Shown here one piece after another: positions 1 to 9,714 of a DNA stretch of 64,000 nt. Made by a program: the position numbers and the translations under genes. The DNA is from Mesorhizobium sp. YM1C-6-2 (GTDB lineage Bacteria > Pseudomonadota > Alphaproteobacteria > Rhizobiales > Rhizobiaceae). The DNA lies in NCBI RefSeq assembly GCF_003666685.1, contig NZ_RCIZ01000007.1, forward strand, positions 1 through 64,000, given 5' to 3'. Under the pieces are notes generated by a model. It worked only from the letters and a program-made list of their open reading frames with translations, was not told where the DNA came from and searched no databases. Positions within the stretch are counted from its first letter, which is position 1. Every line of letters begins with the position of its first letter.

Positions 1-315
1 CGGCGCGTGCGGCGGCGGGGCGGCGGGCGCCGGGCGCGGCCGGACCGGTGCTTCCATGCCGCCGCCCTTTTTCTCGGCGGTCAGCGCGACCATGGCGCCG
101 GCAACCCCCGGGATCGCCTTGACGGCGCGCTCGGCAGCGGCCCGCAGCGGTTCCATTTCCTGCGCGCGCGCGGCGGGCACGGTGATCGAGAAGAAGACCT
201 TGCTGTCGGCGATGAAGATGTCGGAGACCAGCCCCAGATCGACGATGTTGCCGGTAAAGTCCGGGCCGTTCACGGATTTCAGGCGGTCGAGGACGGTTTC
301 CTTGGTGACGGACAT
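1..315 (-). CDS. apbC: ApbC/Mrp iron-sulfur cluster carrier, N-terminal part (truncated by window edge)
   Basis: The minus strand reads an uninterrupted 105-codon frame from ATG at 315 to the window edge. Residues about 5-80 fit the MIP18/DUF59 domain found at the N-terminus of bacterial Mrp/ApbC proteins (MSVTKETVLDRLKSVNGPDF at the start, then an AVKAIPGV segment). After it comes a Pro/Ala-rich linker (about 88-105) of the kind that joins DUF59 to the P-loop ATPase. The ATPase itself lies outside the window, so the call rests on the first domain and the linker. ApbC-type proteins bind and deliver Fe-S clusters in the cytosol. A stand-alone DUF59 protein is the alternative, but the linker argues against it. 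Confidence 0.75.
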   Translation of the reverse strand, partial: MSVTKETVLDRLKSVNGPDFTGNIVDLGLVSDIFIADSKVFFSITVPAARAQEMEPLRAAAERAVKAIPGVAGAMVALTAEKKGGGMEAPVRPRPAPAAPPPHAP

Positions 316-535
316 GGCAGGCGGCTTCCAAATTCGTGTCGTCGTTTCAGATAGTCCCTTTCGACGGCAAACCCAAGCCGTCAGGCGACATCGGAAAGGT
401 CGCATGCGGCAAATCGAAAAAGCCTGTCGGGACGGCGGGTTTCCATGCGTCCTTGCGACAGGCGGCCGGTTTCGGAACGGGTAGGCCCGACGGCGGTTCA
501 CCCGTTGCCGGTTCGAAACCTCAAAGGAGGAAGAC

Positions 536-913
536 ATGCTTGGAAAAACCAACGCCACGGCAAACATCGCGGTCAGGGATCTCGCGGTTGCCAGGAAATT
601 TTACGAAGGCACGCTCGGCCTCACCCAAGTCGACGCGGAAGGCGACGAGGTGATCGTGATGAAGAGCGGCGACACGCTCATCAACGTCTATCGGTCAGAA
701 TTCGCCGGGACCAACAAGGCGACGGCCGTGACCTGGACGGTCGGCGACGAGATCGGCCGGATGGTCGAGGCGCTCAAGGCCAAGGGCGTGAGCTTCGAGC
801 ACTACGACATGCCGGGCAGCACGCTCGAAGGCGACCTCCATGTCGGCTACGGCATGAAGGTCGCCTGGTTCAAGGACCCCGACGGCAACATCCTGAACCT
901 GATCGACCGTTAG
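536..913 (+). CDS. VOC (glyoxalase/bleomycin-resistance fold) family protein
   Basis: This 125-residue protein starts behind a strong AAAGGAGG ribosome-binding site. It has the single-domain VOC layout: NIAVRDLAVARKFYEGTLGL at the N-terminus and VAWFKDPDGNILNLIDR at the C-terminus. The usual metal ligands are not obvious: the first strand has Ala-Asn-Ile where a His or Glu is expected, and the C-terminal strand reads NILNL rather than N-x-x-E-L. A metal-independent binding or resistance-type role is therefore as likely as glyoxalase chemistry. It stands alone between divergently placed neighbours. Substrate unknown. Confidence 0.85.
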   Translation: MLGKTNATANIAVRDLAVARKFYEGTLGLTQVDAEGDEVIVMKSGDTLINVYRSEFAGTNKATAVTWTVGDEIGRMVEALKAKGVSFEHYDMPGSTLEGDLHVGYGMKVAWFKDPDGNILNLIDR

Positions 914-922
914 CCGGCTTGC

Positions 923-1927
923 TCAGGTAAACAGCGAGGTCAGGCCATAGACGACGGCCGCGATGATCGCCGTTGCCGGCATGGTGATCACCCAGGCAAT
1001 CACGATCGAGCCGGCGACGCCCCAGCGCACCGCCGAGACGCGCCTTGCGGCGCCGACGCCGACGATCGCGCCGGTGATCGTGTGCGTCGTCGAAACCGGG
1101 ATGCCGAGCCACGTCGCGCCGAAAAGCGTGATGGCGCCGCCAGTTTCCGCGCAAAAGCCCTGCATCGGATTGAGCCGTGTGATTTTCGAGCCCATCGTGT
1201 GGACGATGCGCCAGCCGCCGAAAAGCGTGCCGAACGCCAGCATGAACTGGCAAGTGATGACCACCCAGAACGGCACGTAGAATTCGTCGCCGAGCATGCC
1301 TTGCGAATAGAGCAGCACGGCGATGATGCCCATCGTCTTCTGCGCGTCGTTGCCGCCGTGTCCCAGCGAATAGAGCGAGGCCGACACGAACTGCAGCCAG
1401 CGGAAGGTGCCGTCGACGGCGAACGGCGTCTGCCGCACGAACAGCCACGACACGATCAGCACAAGGCAGAGCGCCAGCACGAAGCCGGTGAGCGGCGACA
1501 GCACGATGGCCGCGACGGTCTTCAGCAACCCTGCCCAGACGATGGCGACGCTGCCAGCCTTCGCGACCGCTGCGCCGACCAGCCCGCCGATCAGCGCATG
1601 CGAACTGGATGACGGTATGCCGTAGAGCCAGGTGATGATGTTCCACGAGATCGCGCCCACCAGCGCCGCAAAGACGACCTGCGGCGTCACGATCTCGGCG
1701 CTGACGATGCCCCTGCCGATCGTTTCCGCGACGTGGAGGCCGAAGAACAGGAAGGCGATGAAATTGAAGAAGGCCGCCCAGAAGACGGCGTATTGCGGAC
1801 GCAGCACGCGCGTCGAGACGATGGTGGCGATGGAGTTCGCGGCGTCGTGCAGGCCGTTCAGGAAATCGAAGAACAGCGCAACGCCGATCAGGCCGGCGAG
1901 GAGCGGAAAGGCGAGGGTCGGGTCCAT
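923..1927 (-). CDS. pit: Inorganic phosphate transporter, PiT family
   Basis: The 334-residue integral membrane protein has about ten hydrophobic segments. It carries both PiT repeats: NGLHDAANSIATIVSTRVLR near residue 24 in the first half and GGNDAQKTMGIIAVLL around residue 190 in the second. PiT proteins take up phosphate (often as a metal-phosphate complex) with protons or sodium. The gene starts 4 bases after the stop of the upstream DUF47 gene on the same strand. This is the common rhizobial PhoU-like/pit pair, so the two are almost certainly one operon. Confidence 0.93.
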   Translation of the reverse strand: MDPTLAFPLLAGLIGVALFFDFLNGLHDAANSIATIVSTRVLRPQYAVFWAAFFNFIAFLFFGLHVAETIGRGIVSAEIVTPQVVFAALVGAISWNIITWLYGIPSSSSHALIGGLVGAAVAKAGSVAIVWAGLLKTVAAIVLSPLTGFVLALCLVLIVSWLFVRQTPFAVDGTFRWLQFVSASLYSLGHGGNDAQKTMGIIAVLLYSQGMLGDEFYVPFWVVITCQFMLAFGTLFGGWRIVHTMGSKITRLNPMQGFCAETGGAITLFGATWLGIPVSTTHTITGAIVGVGAARRVSAVRWGVAGSIVIAWVITMPATAIIAAVVYGLTSLFT

Positions 1928-1931
1928 CCGC

Positions 1932-2576
1932 TTAGACGTTCTCGATCACGATGCCGCTGATTTCGTTGGCCACGTCCTCGAAGCGGTCGACGACCTTTTC
2001 GAGCTGGCCGTAAAGTTCGCTGCCGACGATCCAGGCCATGGCGTCGGTCCGGCCATGGCTTCGGAACAGCTCCTTCAGCCCGGCGTCGTGCAGGCCGTCG
2101 GCGCGTTCCTCAACCTTGGTGATCTCTTCGGCGATTTCGCCGAGCCGCGTGACGTTGGCGCCGACCTTCTCCAGCAGCGGGATCGCTTCGGCGGTCAGGT
2201 GCGCCGCCTCGACGATGACGGCGCCCATTTCCTTCATGCGCGGCTCGAAGCTTGTCTGCTCGAACAACCTCACCATCTTGACGACCTTGTTCATCATGTC
2301 GATCGCATCGTCCATCGACTGGATGAGATCCTTGATGTCGCTGCGGTCGAACGGCGTGATGAAGCTCATCCGCACGGCAAGCAGCACCTCGCGGGTGATC
2401 TCGTCGGCCTGGTGTTCCAGCTCGACGATCTCGCGGCAATGACGTTCGACGTCCTCGCCGCCATCGAGCAGCTTTTGAAGCGCTTCGGCGCCCGAGACGA
2501 GAATGCGGGAATGCCGCTCGAACAGGTCGAAGAACTTGTCCTCGCGGGGCAGCAGCGCACGGAACCAGCCGAGCAT
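1932..2576 (-). CDS. DUF47 family PhoU-like protein, partner of Pit
   Basis: This 214-residue, almost wholly helical protein matches the DUF47/TIGR00153 family, as in FFDLFERHSRILVSGAEAL, CREIVELEHQADEITREVL and DRSDIKDLIQSMDDAID. The last two segments contain the acidic E/D-x-x-x-D clusters that bind metal in PhoU folds. Such proteins are usually encoded with PiT transporters and are thought to modulate them. It is the first gene of a two-gene operon with pit. Confidence 0.9.
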   Translation of the reverse strand: MLGWFRALLPREDKFFDLFERHSRILVSGAEALQKLLDGGEDVERHCREIVELEHQADEITREVLLAVRMSFITPFDRSDIKDLIQSMDDAIDMMNKVVKMVRLFEQTSFEPRMKEMGAVIVEAAHLTAEAIPLLEKVGANVTRLGEIAEEITKVEERADGLHDAGLKELFRSHGRTDAMAWIVGSELYGQLEKVVDRFEDVANEISGIVIENV

Positions 2577-2720
2577 TGGGGAATCCTTTAGCCGACGATA
2601 TATGCGCCAAATAGCGCCCCATCGGCGATTGGGAAACCGGCCTCGGCCGCAAAAACTGGGAATTCAGCAGGAGAAGCGCAAGAAAGCGGTGGAAGGCGGC
2701 TTCCGCCGCGAGGTTCGTTG

Positions 2721-2760
2721 CCTTCAGGCCGGGCTCGGGTCAACGAGTCCGGCCTGAAGG
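2721..2760 (-). terminator. Inverted repeat, probable terminator hairpin
   Basis: Two perfect 12-base arms (CCTTCAGGCCGG at 2721-2732 and its complement at 2749-2760) enclose a 16-base spacer. The spacer itself has a CTCG/CGAG pair. It lies just after the stop of the amide hydrolase gene on the minus strand. There is no T-run, so intrinsic termination is likely but not proven. Confidence 0.55.
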
Positions 2761-2776
2761 CGACTGGAGCATCGTA

Positions 2777-3874
2777 TCAGGGTTTGAGCGCCGCCGTGCC
2801 GTCGATCGCGTCCGGATAAGGCAGGTCGGACACGAGGATGGAAACCGGCTTGTCCTGGGCGAAGATCGTGTTGAGATCGAGCGTCAGGTAGGTCGTGCGG
2901 TGCGCGTAGTCGGTGATCAGAAGCTTGTTGTTGGTCAGATCCTTGATCGCCACCCACTGCGTGTAGTCGGAGAACACCTGGTCGCCTTCCTTGGCCTGCG
3001 CGATGCCGAGCGGGATGTCGACCGTGTTCAGTATGTGGCCGATCGCCTGGATGGCCTCGCCGGCATTGGTGGGCTGCTCGATGTTGTGGCGCAGGAAGGC
3101 GGCCCGGATGAAGCGCGCCGGCGGGGTGTAGTCGGCCGGCAGGCCGATCATGCCGCCGCCCTGGCCGATCGCCGTGACATTGGCGTTGCCGATCGGCCGG
3201 CTGGTGACGCCCACCGTCGACAGATTCAGATAGTTGCGGGCGTTGAGCAGATGCCATTCATAGGGCGGCGAGTTGGTCAGCACATGCGCGACATTGTCGT
3301 GCATCTTCAGCTCGCCCCCGACATACTCGACGACCATGCCGTCGCCCGAGCGATCGGTGAAGACGAAATGGATGGTCGGCGGGGTGGGGCCGGAAGGCAG
3401 CGACGAATCCGACCAGACCTTGATGTCAGGCAGCGCCGCGCGAACTTCCGCCACCGTGGCGTGATTGCCGAGCACCCAGGAGCCGAAGGCGAGGATGGAG
3501 ACGTAGTTCTTGTCCTCCTTGGTGACCCCCTGGTACTGGGTGAACTCGGGCAGGAAGTTGCCGCTCATGCCGAGGCCTTCGGCGTTCTGGCCTTCGAGCA
3601 GCGCGCCACCGGGGATGATGCCGGCGCTGACGCCGACAACCGGATATTTGGTCGCCACCTTGACCTCCGGCAGGTTGAGGTCGCACGGCGCGGAAAGCGT
3701 GACTTCCGTCCCCTTCGGCTGGCTGACCAGCGTCCATTTCATGTCGAAGGCCCATTCCATGGTCCTTCCGGCGATCACGGATTTGTCGGCTGCCACGATG
3801 TCGACCGCCGTGCAGGCGAAGGATGCGTTGACGGTCGCAAGGACCGAAACCGCGACGAGAATAGAGCGCAACAT
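2777..3874 (-). CDS. Secreted linear-amide C-N hydrolase (choloylglycine hydrolase / penicillin V acylase family)
   Basis: The 365-residue precursor begins with a signal peptide of about 20 residues (MLRSILVAVSVLATVNASFA). The next residue is Cys21, the expected N-terminal nucleophile of Ntn-hydrolases, followed by TAVDIVAADKSVIAGRTMEW, which matches the family opening with its conserved Arg. The mature enzyme would act in the periplasm on linear amides such as bile-salt, penicillin V or N-acyl-homoserine-lactone amides. The actual substrate cannot be read from sequence. It is monocistronic. Confidence 0.88.
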   Translation of the reverse strand: MLRSILVAVSVLATVNASFACTAVDIVAADKSVIAGRTMEWAFDMKWTLVSQPKGTEVTLSAPCDLNLPEVKVATKYPVVGVSAGIIPGGALLEGQNAEGLGMSGNFLPEFTQYQGVTKEDKNYVSILAFGSWVLGNHATVAEVRAALPDIKVWSDSSLPSGPTPPTIHFVFTDRSGDGMVVEYVGGELKMHDNVAHVLTNSPPYEWHLLNARNYLNLSTVGVTSRPIGNANVTAIGQGGGMIGLPADYTPPARFIRAAFLRHNIEQPTNAGEAIQAIGHILNTVDIPLGIAQAKEGDQVFSDYTQWVAIKDLTNNKLLITDYAHRTTYLTLDLNTIFAQDKPVSILVSDLPYPDAIDGTAALKP

Positions 3875-3965
3875 TGCCTGATATTCCTCTCTACATTTCT
3901 GCCAAACCAGCCGAAACGGCCTTAGAGGAGAAACGTAAAAGGAATTATGAACTTAGCCGGATTTT

Positions 3966-4826
3966 TCAGCGGCTTTTGGCAGCCTTCTTCCAATGCTGCC
4001 TGATATGGACGAGGCCTTCGCGGTAGACGGCCTCCGGGCTCTCGGCGAAGTCGCGCCAGACCTTCGTCGCTGCGGCGAGGTCCTTGAGCCCGCGCCCGAA
4101 GGCCTCGATGGTCAGCCAGTCGTCGTACCCGCTCTCCCTGATCGCCGCGAAGGTTTTCCTCCACGGGATGTTGCCGCGCCCGGGCACGCCGCGGTCGTTC
4201 TCCGAGATGTGGATATGGCAGATGTTGTTGACGTGCTTCGTATAGGCGCCGATCGGGTCGGCTTCCTCGATATTGGCGTGGAACGTGTCGTACATCGCCT
4301 TGATGTGCGGACGGTCGATCTCGTCGACATGCGCCGACAGGTCGGCCATGGTGTTGAGCAGATAGCATTCGAAGCGGTTGAGCGCCTCGAGACCGATGGT
4401 GACGCCCCTGTTGCCGGCATGGTCGCCGATGGCGCGCTGCGAGCCGACCGAGCGCTTCTTCTCGGCGGCGGTCGGGCCGACGCCGGTGAAGGCGCCGAGA
4501 GTCGAGTGGACCGGACCCGACAGGCGGTTCGCGCCAAGCGCCGCCGCACAGTCGATTGCCCATTTCATGTAGGCGACGCCCTTCCGGCGCGTGGCTGCGT
4601 CGGGCGAGATCAGGTTCATGCCGGGGTCGCCCATGGCGGTGACCGCGGTGCGCTCGAGGCCGATCCTGTCCAGCATCTCGCCGAGGCGCTTGTAGTCGTC
4701 AGGCGTGCCCTCGAAGATCGGTATCTCGACGCCGTCATAGCCGGTCGCCTTGATGTCCTTGAGCAGCCTCGAATGCTTTCCCGTGACGTTGGTCGTCCAC
4801 AGGAACATGCAGAATCCAATTTTCAT
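3966..4826 (-). CDS. Sugar phosphate isomerase/epimerase, ketose 3-epimerase-like TIM barrel
   Basis: I start this gene at 4826, where a GGGAGGAAAG ribosome-binding site precedes MKIGFCMFLWTTNVTGKHS; the longer frame to 4958 is unsupported. The 286-residue protein shows the four metal-binding positions of the D-tagatose/D-allulose 3-epimerase family: Glu in GLEALNRFECYLLNT, Asp in KAMYDTFHANIEE, His in CHIHISENDRGVPG and Glu in WLTIEAFG. It would interconvert ketoses at C3. No sugar transporter is adjacent, so the substrate is open. Confidence 0.85.
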   Translation of the reverse strand: MKIGFCMFLWTTNVTGKHSRLLKDIKATGYDGVEIPIFEGTPDDYKRLGEMLDRIGLERTAVTAMGDPGMNLISPDAATRRKGVAYMKWAIDCAAALGANRLSGPVHSTLGAFTGVGPTAAEKKRSVGSQRAIGDHAGNRGVTIGLEALNRFECYLLNTMADLSAHVDEIDRPHIKAMYDTFHANIEEADPIGAYTKHVNNICHIHISENDRGVPGRGNIPWRKTFAAIRESGYDDWLTIEAFGRGLKDLAAATKVWRDFAESPEAVYREGLVHIRQHWKKAAKSR

Positions 4827-5382
4827 CTTTCCTCCCGATGGCCGTGCGCCCGGCCTTGGCCGGCAATCTAGCGGGGAAAATCTGGTAGGACCAGATGGGG
4901 TGGCCGAGGAATCGTGCTCTTTTCGAGCATGATGACGATGTGAGCCAAGTCCGGCCACGTCCGTGAAGAAATTTCTGCATTCAAGAATATTTTATCGCCC
5001 TGGAATCAAGGGCTTGTACGATTTCTGCCCCTTCCCGCCCGCCATTTTACCAACACCCCTCCCACCTCCCACATACTCTCCGTCAGCAGCTTGCTTGTGG
5101 GAACGGGTGTACACGACCTCCATCCAGGCAAGTGTGGCGCTGGATCGCGTCCCGTGTTGGTCACGCGGGCGGCTCCGGTCCCGGTGCTGGCCTGCGCGCC
5201 CGCTCCTCCAGCCTATCGGAAGGGGATGGACCGGGCATGGCAACGGGAAAAACGCCGGCGGCGCATGGCTGCGCGTCAACTAGATAAACTTGAAGACGTC
5301 GCAGCCATGCGCCGCCTCCCACACCCCGGCTTCAAAAAACAAGGCGCGGGAACGATTTCGCATGCCTGCACGCAGGAGGAGG
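4827..5382. other. Intergenic stretch holding copy A of a 280-bp repeat
   Basis: No convincing gene lies in this 556-base gap. The first part (4860-5060) is plain non-coding sequence. From 5066 to 5346 it holds a repeat with a second, inverted copy at 19592-19880. Open frames through it (about 95-103 codons) exist only because the repeat is GC-rich, and they read in several frames. Confidence 0.8.
5066..5346 (+). repeat. Long interspersed repeat, copy A, with 17-bp stem hairpin
   Basis: This sequence matches the reverse complement of 19592-19880 almost base for base from CTCCCACATACTC to the final GCG. Near its end are two perfect 17-base arms, 5257-5273 (GGCGGCGCATGGCTGCG) and 5300-5316. 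They flank a 26-base AT-richer loop whose CGTC/GACG ends can extend the stem. In copy B the arms are the same and the loop is again 26 bases, but the inner 17 bases differ. The element is of the rhizobial intergenic-repeat type; I do not recognise a named family. Confidence 0.85.
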
Positions 5383-6810
5383 CTACCCGTGTGCGATCAT
5401 GACATGCCGCACCGCCGTATAATCCTCAAGCGCGTAGAGCGACATGTCCTTGCCGTAGCCGGATTGCTTGAGGCCGCCATGCGGCATCTCGTTGGTCAGC
5501 ATGAAATGCGTGTTGATCCAGGTGCAGCCATACTGCAGCCGCGCGGCCGTCGACATGGCGCGGGAGACGTCCTTCGTCCACACCGAGGAAGCGAGGCCGT
5601 AATCCGAGTCGTTCGCCCAGGCGACGGCATCGTCGACATCCGAGAAGCGCGTGACCGACACGACCGGCCCGAACACCTCGCGGCGCACGATCTCGTCCTC
5701 CTGCAAGGCGCCGGCGACCACCGTCGGCTGGTAGTAGAAGCCGGTGCCGTCGCCCGGCTTGCCACCGGTGGTGATCTCGATGTGCTTCAGTTCGGAGGCG
5801 CGCTCGACGAAGGAGGCGACGCGGTCGCGCTGGCGTTTCGAGATCAGCGGCCCGATCTCGTTCTCGGTGTCGTCTGCCCGGTCGTATTTGATCGACGAGG
5901 CGGCAGCGGAGAGGTCCGCCACCAGCCGGTCGTAGATCTTCTTGCCGGCATAGACGCGGCAGGCGGCGGTGCAGTCCTGGCCGGCATTGTAGTAGCCGAA
6001 GGCGCGCAGGCCGCCCACCACCGCATCGATGTCGGCGTCGTCGAAGACGATGACCGGCGCCTTGCCGCCGAGCTCGAGATGCGTTCGCTTCACCGACTTG
6101 GCGGCGGCTTCCAGCACCTTCTTGCCCGTCGCGACGTCGCCGGTGATCGAGATCATATTGACCCTGGGATGATTGATCAGCGCGTTGCCGACGCTGTTGC
6201 CGCGGCCGAGCACGACGTTGACGACGCCCTCGGGCAGAACGTCGGCGAGGATTTTCGCAAGCTTCAGCGCGGTCAGCGGCGTCTGCTCGGACGGCTTGAA
6301 CACGACCGTATTGCCGCCGCCGATCGCCGGCGCCAGCTTCCAGGCCATCATCATCAGCGGGTAGTTCCACGGTGCGATCGAGGCGACGATGCCGACCGGG
6401 TCTCGGCGGATCATCGAGGTGTGGCCGGAGAGATATTCGCCGGCGACGACTCCCGGCATGGAGCGCACCGCGCCGGCGAAGAAACGGTAGCAGTCGACGA
6501 TCGCCGGGATCTCGTCGTTGAGAACGGCGTTGACCGGCTTGCCGCAGTTCAGCGCCTCGAGCTTGGCGAACTCCTCCGCCTCGGCCTCGATGCGTTCGGC
6601 GATCTTCAGGAGGTAGGCGGAGCGCTGCGCCGGCGTGGTGCGCGACCAGGTGGCGTAAGCCTTTTCGGCGGCGGCGACGGCCTGGTCGATCTGCTTCTGC
6701 GAGGCCTCCGGCATGTCGAGAATGGTCTTGCCGGTGCGCGGGTTGAGCACCGCCTCGGCGGCTTCCGTTCCGGCCTCGAACTTCGAGCCGATGAGCATTT
6801 CAGTCTGCAT
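5383..6810 (-). CDS. patD: Gamma-aminobutyraldehyde dehydrogenase
   Basis: This 475-residue NAD-dependent aldehyde dehydrogenase has all catalytic parts: oxyanion Asn149 in APWNYPLMM, general base Glu246 in [10 protein letters not shown] and nucleophile Cys280 in [11 protein letters not shown]. Length and sequence fit the PatD/YdcW branch that oxidises 4-aminobutanal, the transamination product of putrescine, to GABA. It is the last gene of an ABC operon in the E. coli ydcSTUVW order, which supports a role in catabolism of imported putrescine-like polyamines. It acts in the cytosol. Confidence 0.9.
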   Translation of the reverse strand: MQTEMLIGSKFEAGTEAAEAVLNPRTGKTILDMPEASQKQIDQAVAAAEKAYATWSRTTPAQRSAYLLKIAERIEAEAEEFAKLEALNCGKPVNAVLNDEIPAIVDCYRFFAGAVRSMPGVVAGEYLSGHTSMIRRDPVGIVASIAPWNYPLMMMAWKLAPAIGGGNTVVFKPSEQTPLTALKLAKILADVLPEGVVNVVLGRGNSVGNALINHPRVNMISITGDVATGKKVLEAAAKSVKRTHLELGGKAPVIVFDDADIDAVVGGLRAFGYYNAGQDCTAACRVYAGKKIYDRLVADLSAAASSIKYDRADDTENEIGPLISKRQRDRVASFVERASELKHIEITTGGKPGDGTGFYYQPTVVAGALQEDEIVRREVFGPVVSVTRFSDVDDAVAWANDSDYGLASSVWTKDVSRAMSTAARLQYGCTWINTHFMLTNEMPHGGLKQSGYGKDMSLYALEDYTAVRHVMIAHG

Positions 6811-6839
6811 GACAGTCTCCCTGATCAGCGTTTCAAAGA

Positions 6840-6907
6840 GCGAATAGGGAATAGGGAGTAGCGAACATGACGTTGTTTCAATTCGCTATTCGCTACTCCC
6901 CATTCGC
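6840..6907. repeat. Inverted repeat between permease and patD
   Basis: The arms GGGAGTAGCGAA (6854-6865) and TTCGCTACTCCC (6889-6900) pair perfectly over 12 bases. They lie inside a run built of repeated GAATAGGGA / GTAGCGAA words. The hairpin sits in the only gap between the last permease and patD and may act as an mRNA stabiliser or partial terminator. Confidence 0.6.
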
Positions 6908-6911
6908 TTCG

Positions 6912-7724
6912 TCATTTGCCGGAGCCGGCGATCTGATCGCCGTCGCGGGTGAGGTAATAGGCGGCGAGAATGGGCAAGAGCGTCACCAGCACGACGACCA
7001 TGGCGACAACATTGGTGACCGGGCGCTGGCGGGGACGGACGAGCTCTTCGAGCATCCAGATCGGCAGGGTCTGCTGCTGGCCGGCGGTAAAGGTGGTGAC
7101 GATCACCTCGTCGAAGGAGAGCGCGAAGGCGAGCATGCCGCCCGCGACCAGCGCCGTGCCGATATTCGGGAGGATGCAATAGCGGAAGGTCTGGAAGCCG
7201 TTGGCGCCGAGGTCCATCGAGGCTTCGACCAGCGAGCCGGAGACGCGGCGGAAACGCGCGACCGCGTTGTTGTAGACGACTACCACGCAGAAGGTGGCGT
7301 GACCGAGGATGATCGTCCACATAGAGAAGGGGATTTCGGCGAGCGAGAAGGCCGAGCGCAGCGCGATGCCGGTGATGATGCCGGGCAGCGCGATCGGCAG
7401 GATGACCAAGAGCGAGATCGCCTCGCGGCCGAAGAATTTCGAGCCGCTGATCGCCGCCGCGCAGAGCGTGCCGAGCACCAGTGCGGTGACAGTCGAGATC
7501 GCCGCGACCTGCACCGAGAGGCCGAGCGCCTGCCAGACGTCGGGCCGGTTCCAGGTCACGGCGAGCCATTGTGTCGTGAAGCCCGGCGGCGGCCACTGGT
7601 AGCTCTTCTCCTCGGTGGTGAAGGCGTAGACGAAGATCAGGAGGATCGGCAGGTGCAGGAACAGCAGCCCCGCCGCGGCGGCGATCTTCAGGGAGACGGG
7701 AGCGGAGGAACGGTCAGAGCGCAT
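6912..7724 (-). CDS. ydcV: Polyamine-type ABC transporter permease (YdcV/PotC-like)
   Basis: This 270-residue inner-membrane protein has six hydrophobic segments. It also has the EAA loop of binding-protein-dependent permeases ([20 protein letters not shown], about residues 165-185). It overlaps the preceding permease gene by 11 bases, so the two are translationally coupled and form the membrane heterodimer. The similarity is to the PotC/YdcV class that imports putrescine or spermidine. The downstream aldehyde dehydrogenase supports that substrate. Confidence 0.88.
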   Translation of the reverse strand: MRSDRSSAPVSLKIAAAAGLLFLHLPILLIFVYAFTTEEKSYQWPPPGFTTQWLAVTWNRPDVWQALGLSVQVAAISTVTALVLGTLCAAAISGSKFFGREAISLLVILPIALPGIITGIALRSAFSLAEIPFSMWTIILGHATFCVVVVYNNAVARFRRVSGSLVEASMDLGANGFQTFRYCILPNIGTALVAGGMLAFALSFDEVIVTTFTAGQQQTLPIWMLEELVRPRQRPVTNVVAMVVVLVTLLPILAAYYLTRDGDQIAGSGK

Positions 7725-8685
7725 CGAACGCCCCCATGCGCTTGGCGCCCCAGAGGTAGAAACCCATGACGACGATCGGCACGACGGTGAAGGCGGCGGC
7801 GAGCGGGATGTTCCCGGCGGTGCCCTGATGCGCGTAGACGGCCTGCCCGATGAACAGCCGCGACGTGCCGATGATCTGCGGGATGATGTAGTCGCCGAGC
7901 GTCAGCGAGAAGGTGAAGATCGAGCCGGCGACGATGCCCGGCAGCGCCAGCGGGAACAGCACGTTGCGGAAGGTCTGGGCCGGGTTGGCGCCGAGGTCGG
8001 ACGACGCCTCGATCAGATTGCCGGGCACGCGCTCCAACGAGGCCTGGATCGGCAGGATCATGAAGGGCAGCCACACATAGACGAAGACGATGAAGGTGCC
8101 GGTGAAGGAGACCGAGAGAGAGTTGCCCCCGACGATCGGCAGCGACAGCCAGGCGTCGATCAGCCACTGGAGATGCACCTTCTCGAAGAACCAGGTGAGG
8201 ATGCCCTCCTTGGCGAGGATCAGCTTCCAGGCGTAGATCTTGACGAGATAGCTCGACCAGAGCGGCAGCATGACGCCGAGATAGAACAGCGCCTTCCATT
8301 TCCCGCGCGCATAGCGCGCCGCGTAATAAGCGATGGGGAAGGCGACGACGGCCGAGGCAAGCGTCACCAGCGCGGCCATCGTGACGGTGCGCAGGATGAT
8401 GTCGAGGTTCGACGGCTTGAGAAGCTCCGCATAGGTCTTGAGCGTAAACTCCCGGTTGATCATGCCGGAAAATTCGTCGATCGAGAAAAAGCTCTGCAGC
8501 AGAAGCGCGAACAGCGAACCGAGATAGACGATGCCGAGCCAGAGCACCGGCGGCAGCAGCATCAGGAAGAGCAGCAGCTTCGGCTTGCGCCAGAAGGCGT
8601 CGGACAGATGCCCCCACAGGCCGCCGCGGTCCGGAAGGATGGCCCCGGCGGTGTCCGGGCGCAGTACTGCGTCCGCCGCGCTCAT
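7714..8685 (-). CDS. ydcU: Polyamine-type ABC transporter permease (YdcU/PotB-like)
   Basis: The protein has 323 residues. A cytosolic N-terminal tail of about 35 residues precedes the first membrane segment ([20 protein letters not shown]), and the EAA loop is [20 protein letters not shown]. It overlaps the ATPase gene by 4 bases (ATGA) and the second permease gene by 11. With YdcV it would form the channel of the transporter. Confidence 0.88.
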   Translation of the reverse strand: MSAADAVLRPDTAGAILPDRGGLWGHLSDAFWRKPKLLLFLMLLPPVLWLGIVYLGSLFALLLQSFFSIDEFSGMINREFTLKTYAELLKPSNLDIILRTVTMAALVTLASAVVAFPIAYYAARYARGKWKALFYLGVMLPLWSSYLVKIYAWKLILAKEGILTWFFEKVHLQWLIDAWLSLPIVGGNSLSVSFTGTFIVFVYVWLPFMILPIQASLERVPGNLIEASSDLGANPAQTFRNVLFPLALPGIVAGSIFTFSLTLGDYIIPQIIGTSRLFIGQAVYAHQGTAGNIPLAAAFTVVPIVVMGFYLWGAKRMGAFDAL

Positions 8686-9692
8686 CCGCCCTCCTCCATC
8701 AGATGGAGGTCGGATGGCGCAAAGCCGACGCGGACCGGCTGGCCTTCGGCCGGAAGCGGTTGTCCTGCCGGCAGCAGCGCGTTGATGCGCTGGCCCTCGA
8801 CATCGAGGCCGAGACGTGTCGTGCCGCCGAGATACGAGTGCGAGACGACGGTGGCTTCGAGCCCACGGGCCCCGGATGCACCGGCTTCGCCGTCGACGAT
8901 GCGAACCGCTTCCGGACGCAGGCTTGCCCAGCGGCGGGCGCCCCCGTGGCGGGCGACGAAGTCCGGCGGCAGCACGTTGGACGAGCCGACGAAATCGGCG
9001 ACGAAGCGCGAGTTCGGCCGTTGGTAGATGTCCTCCGGCGATCCGACCTGCATGATGCGGCCGTGGTCGAAAACCGCGATGCGGTTTGCCATGGACAGCG
9101 CCTCGCCCTGGTCGTGGGTGACGAAGACGAAGGTGATGCCGAGCGATTTCTGCAGGCTCTTCAACTCCTCCTGCATGTTTTCGCGCAGCTTCAGGTCGAG
9201 CGCGCCGAGCGGCTCGTCGAGCAGAAGCACCTTGGGCCGGTTGACCAGCGCGCGGGCGAGCGCGACGCGCTGCCGCTGGCCGCCAGAAAGCTGGCTCGGC
9301 CGTCGCGCGCCGTAGCCGGGGAGCTTGACCAGTTCCAGCGCGGTCTCGGCCTCGCGATGGCGTTCGGCCTTGCCGATGCCCTTCACCATCAGCCCGTAAG
9401 CGACGTTGTCGAGCACGTTCAGATGCGGAAAGAGCGCATAGTCCTGGAAGACGGTGTTGACGTTGCGCCTGTATGGCGGGACGCCCTCGGCCCGTTCGCC
9501 GAAAATCTCGATGCGGCCGGACGTCGGCTGCTCAAAGCCGGCGATCAGGCGCAGGCAGGTGGTCTTGCCCGAGCCGGACGGCCCCAGCATGGCGAAGAAT
9601 TCGCCGGCGCCGATGTCGAGATCGACGGCGTCAACGGCGCGGACCGAGCCGAAATGGCGCGAGACCTGCTTGAAGGAAACGGCTGGGGTCAT
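8682..9692 (-). CDS. ydcT: Polyamine-type ABC transporter ATP-binding protein (YdcT/PotA-like)
   Basis: In this 336-residue protein the Walker A (GPSGSGKTT, residues 37-45), signature (LSGGQRQRVALARAL) and Walker B (VLLLDEP) motifs are all present. A C-terminal TOBE-like domain (about 250-330) is as expected for the PotA/MalK class. It is the second gene of the operon, separated from the binding-protein gene by a 174-base repeat-containing gap. It energises import of the substrate captured by the periplasmic protein. Confidence 0.92.
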   Translation of the reverse strand: MTPAVSFKQVSRHFGSVRAVDAVDLDIGAGEFFAMLGPSGSGKTTCLRLIAGFEQPTSGRIEIFGERAEGVPPYRRNVNTVFQDYALFPHLNVLDNVAYGLMVKGIGKAERHREAETALELVKLPGYGARRPSQLSGGQRQRVALARALVNRPKVLLLDEPLGALDLKLRENMQEELKSLQKSLGITFVFVTHDQGEALSMANRIAVFDHGRIMQVGSPEDIYQRPNSRFVADFVGSSNVLPPDFVARHGGARRWASLRPEAVRIVDGEAGASGARGLEATVVSHSYLGGTTRLGLDVEGQRINALLPAGQPLPAEGQPVRVGFAPSDLHLMEEGG

Positions 9693-9714
9693 GGTGCCAG
9701 TACCCGGTTCAAAG

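Noticed and set aside
4992-5279. 95-codon minus-strand frame in repeat A (and its 115-codon counterpart at 19539-19886)
   Set aside because: The shared peptide follows from the repeated DNA. The repeat is open in several frames, and the variable loop does not preserve amino acids better than bases.
5290-6861. 523-codon plus-strand frame over patD
   Set aside because: It is an Arg/Gly/Asp-rich shadow of the aldehyde dehydrogenase gene on the other strand, which has all catalytic residues.
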